Shown: positions 63,076 through 64,000 of the stretch, one piece after another
Layout of the letters: each line of letters opens with the position of its first letter
How positions within the stretch are numbered: position 1 is the first letter of the stretch
NCBI RefSeq assembly: GCF_036898095.1
Contig: NC_090751.1
Coordinates: forward strand, 74,575,932-74,639,931
Length of the DNA: 64,000 nucleotides
Reading direction: 5' to 3'
DNA from: Palaemon carinicauda
Lineage: Eukaryota > Arthropoda > Malacostraca > Decapoda > Palaemonidae
The notes under the pieces: model-generated
Databases searched by the model: none
What the model was told of the DNA's origin: nothing
The model's input: the letters and a program-made list of their open reading frames with translations, nothing else
Program-made: the position numbers and the translations under genes

Positions 63076-63742
63076 CAGTGAACCCTCGTTTATCGCGGTA
63101 GATAGGTTCCAGACGCGGGCGCGATAGGTGAAAATCCGCGAAGTAGTGACATCATATTTACCTATTTATTTAACATGTATATTCGGACTTTTAAAACCTT
63201 CCCTTGTACGTAGTACTGTTAACAAACCACCCTTTAATGTACAGAACACTTAATGCATGTACTACAGCACCCTAAACTAAAACAGGCACAAATATTAAAG
63301 GCGATTTTATATCATGCGTTTCCTAAACACCTAAAAAGCACGATAAAAAATGGCAACCAATGTTTTGTTTACGTTCATCTCTGATCATAATGAAGAAACA
63401 AACTCATTTAGTGTACACATATATGTATAGGTTAGTTTTTGCATCGATTATATTGATTATACAGTACTGTATGTTGATTTTTTTATTACCAATGTTTTAG
63501 TTTACGTATTTTTCTTAGGACTTCCAAATGAAATCTTTTTCTTTATGACGCCGCCTGAAACGACGGCGTGTACGCTCAGTAAACAACCACGCTCAGAACA
63601 AACAAGGCATTTAACGCGCATGATGATAGTGATAAATAATGATACAGTACATACAGTATTTACAGTAAAAGCATTTACAAAATATGTTACCTTACAAACA
63701 TAAATTATACAGTATTGTACGTAGCAAAGCAGGAAAACAATT

Positions 63743-63816
<74 letters not shown>

Positions 63817-64000
63817 TTGTTTTACGTACGTAAATGTAAATTTTAAACAAAAAAAATATGATAGGTTACAACATGTAGACTTTTAAAACCTTCCCTTTAA
63901 CTTAATGCATACAGTACGTACATTACTAAACTATAAAACAGGCAGTAAGAATATTAAAGTAAAAAATAAAGATTGTTACTGTACTCACCACGAAAGAAGT
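63076..64000 (+). mobile_element. TIR element, left end only (CAGTGAACCC family)
   Basis: Begins 'CAGTGAACCCTCGTTTATCG' right after TA (63,074-63,075), inside the MULE frame. The matching right end is outside the window. Interior: AT-rich, 'GACGGCGTGTACGCTCAG' near 63,563, and (GA)n at 63,749-63,814. No transposase seen. TA site and CAGT start suggest Tc1/mariner/pogo (inference). Confidence 0.65.
63749..63814 (+). repeat. (GA)n microsatellite
   Basis: About 33 GA units. Confidence 0.95.

Noticed and set aside
1..64000. CRISPR array, tRNA, rRNA, bacterial operon or phage genes
   Set aside because: None found; all repeat arrays are microsatellites, TE ends or tandem duplications typical of an animal genome.

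Overview
The window is eukaryotic, AT-rich and built almost entirely of nested transposable elements. The small host component is part of a saposin-domain (prosaposin-like) gene on the minus strand (exons at 49,527-49,573, 49,101-49,269 and 48,748-48,822). The organism is most likely a decapod crustacean, probably a caridean/palaemonid shrimp. This rests on recognising from memory the recurrent LINE 3' tail (a block reading toward 'GTTGTAGCTTAGC' followed by (AAT)n), on the Tigger, DIRS and RTE families present, and on the many GA/CT and TA microsatellites. No bacterial-style operons, tRNA, rRNA or CRISPR arrays were seen.

Layout. 1-9 kb: fragments of two non-LTR families (LINE-J, a jockey/CR1-type reverse transcriptase with an (AAT)n tail; and LINE-I, an I-superfamily element with a CCHC ORF1, AP endonuclease, RT and RNase H, ending in a (TTGA)n-type tail), a 1.1 kb fold-back element and a 657-bp TA-flanked MITE. 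9.35-16.13 kb: a structurally complete but mutationally decayed DIRS1-type tyrosine-recombinase retrotransposon (DIRS-A, minus strand), with inverted terminal repeats and an internal complementary region, inserted into a LINE-I copy. 17.46-23.30 kb: a TIR element (ends GGGGCC) containing a second DIRS family (DIRS-B1, plus strand). About 24.9-32.49 kb: DIRS-B2, the most intact copy, with Cys/His-rich exon 1, intron, gag, RT-RNase H and tyrosine recombinase. 32.5-44 kb: LINE-I pieces, a decayed Tigger/pogo transposon and a 3.1 kb RTE-type LINE with an 11-bp target duplication. 44.6-48.6 kb: another RTE-like fragment, a dispersed repeat with a perfect tandem duplication, and a second GGGGCC element. 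48.7-49.6 kb: saposin exons. 50-58 kb: LINE-J and LINE-I copies and a 1.0 kb TA-flanked MITE. 58.1-61.6 kb: a Tigger inside a Tigger. 61.8-63.07 kb: a MULE with FLYWCH domain and subterminal iterons. 63.08 kb to the end: another TIR element.

Most interesting are the DIRS-B elements. Both copies carry a phase-0 GT-AG intron that separates a short Cys/His-rich N-terminal exon from gag. In B2 an 830-codon open frame runs through the RT-RNase H region in a different frame and continues into the recombinase. B1 is 5'-truncated, lacks the recombinase and sits between 13-bp direct repeats, which is unusual for DIRS. All protein-coding TE copies here carry stops or frameshifts, so they are annotated as pseudogenes.
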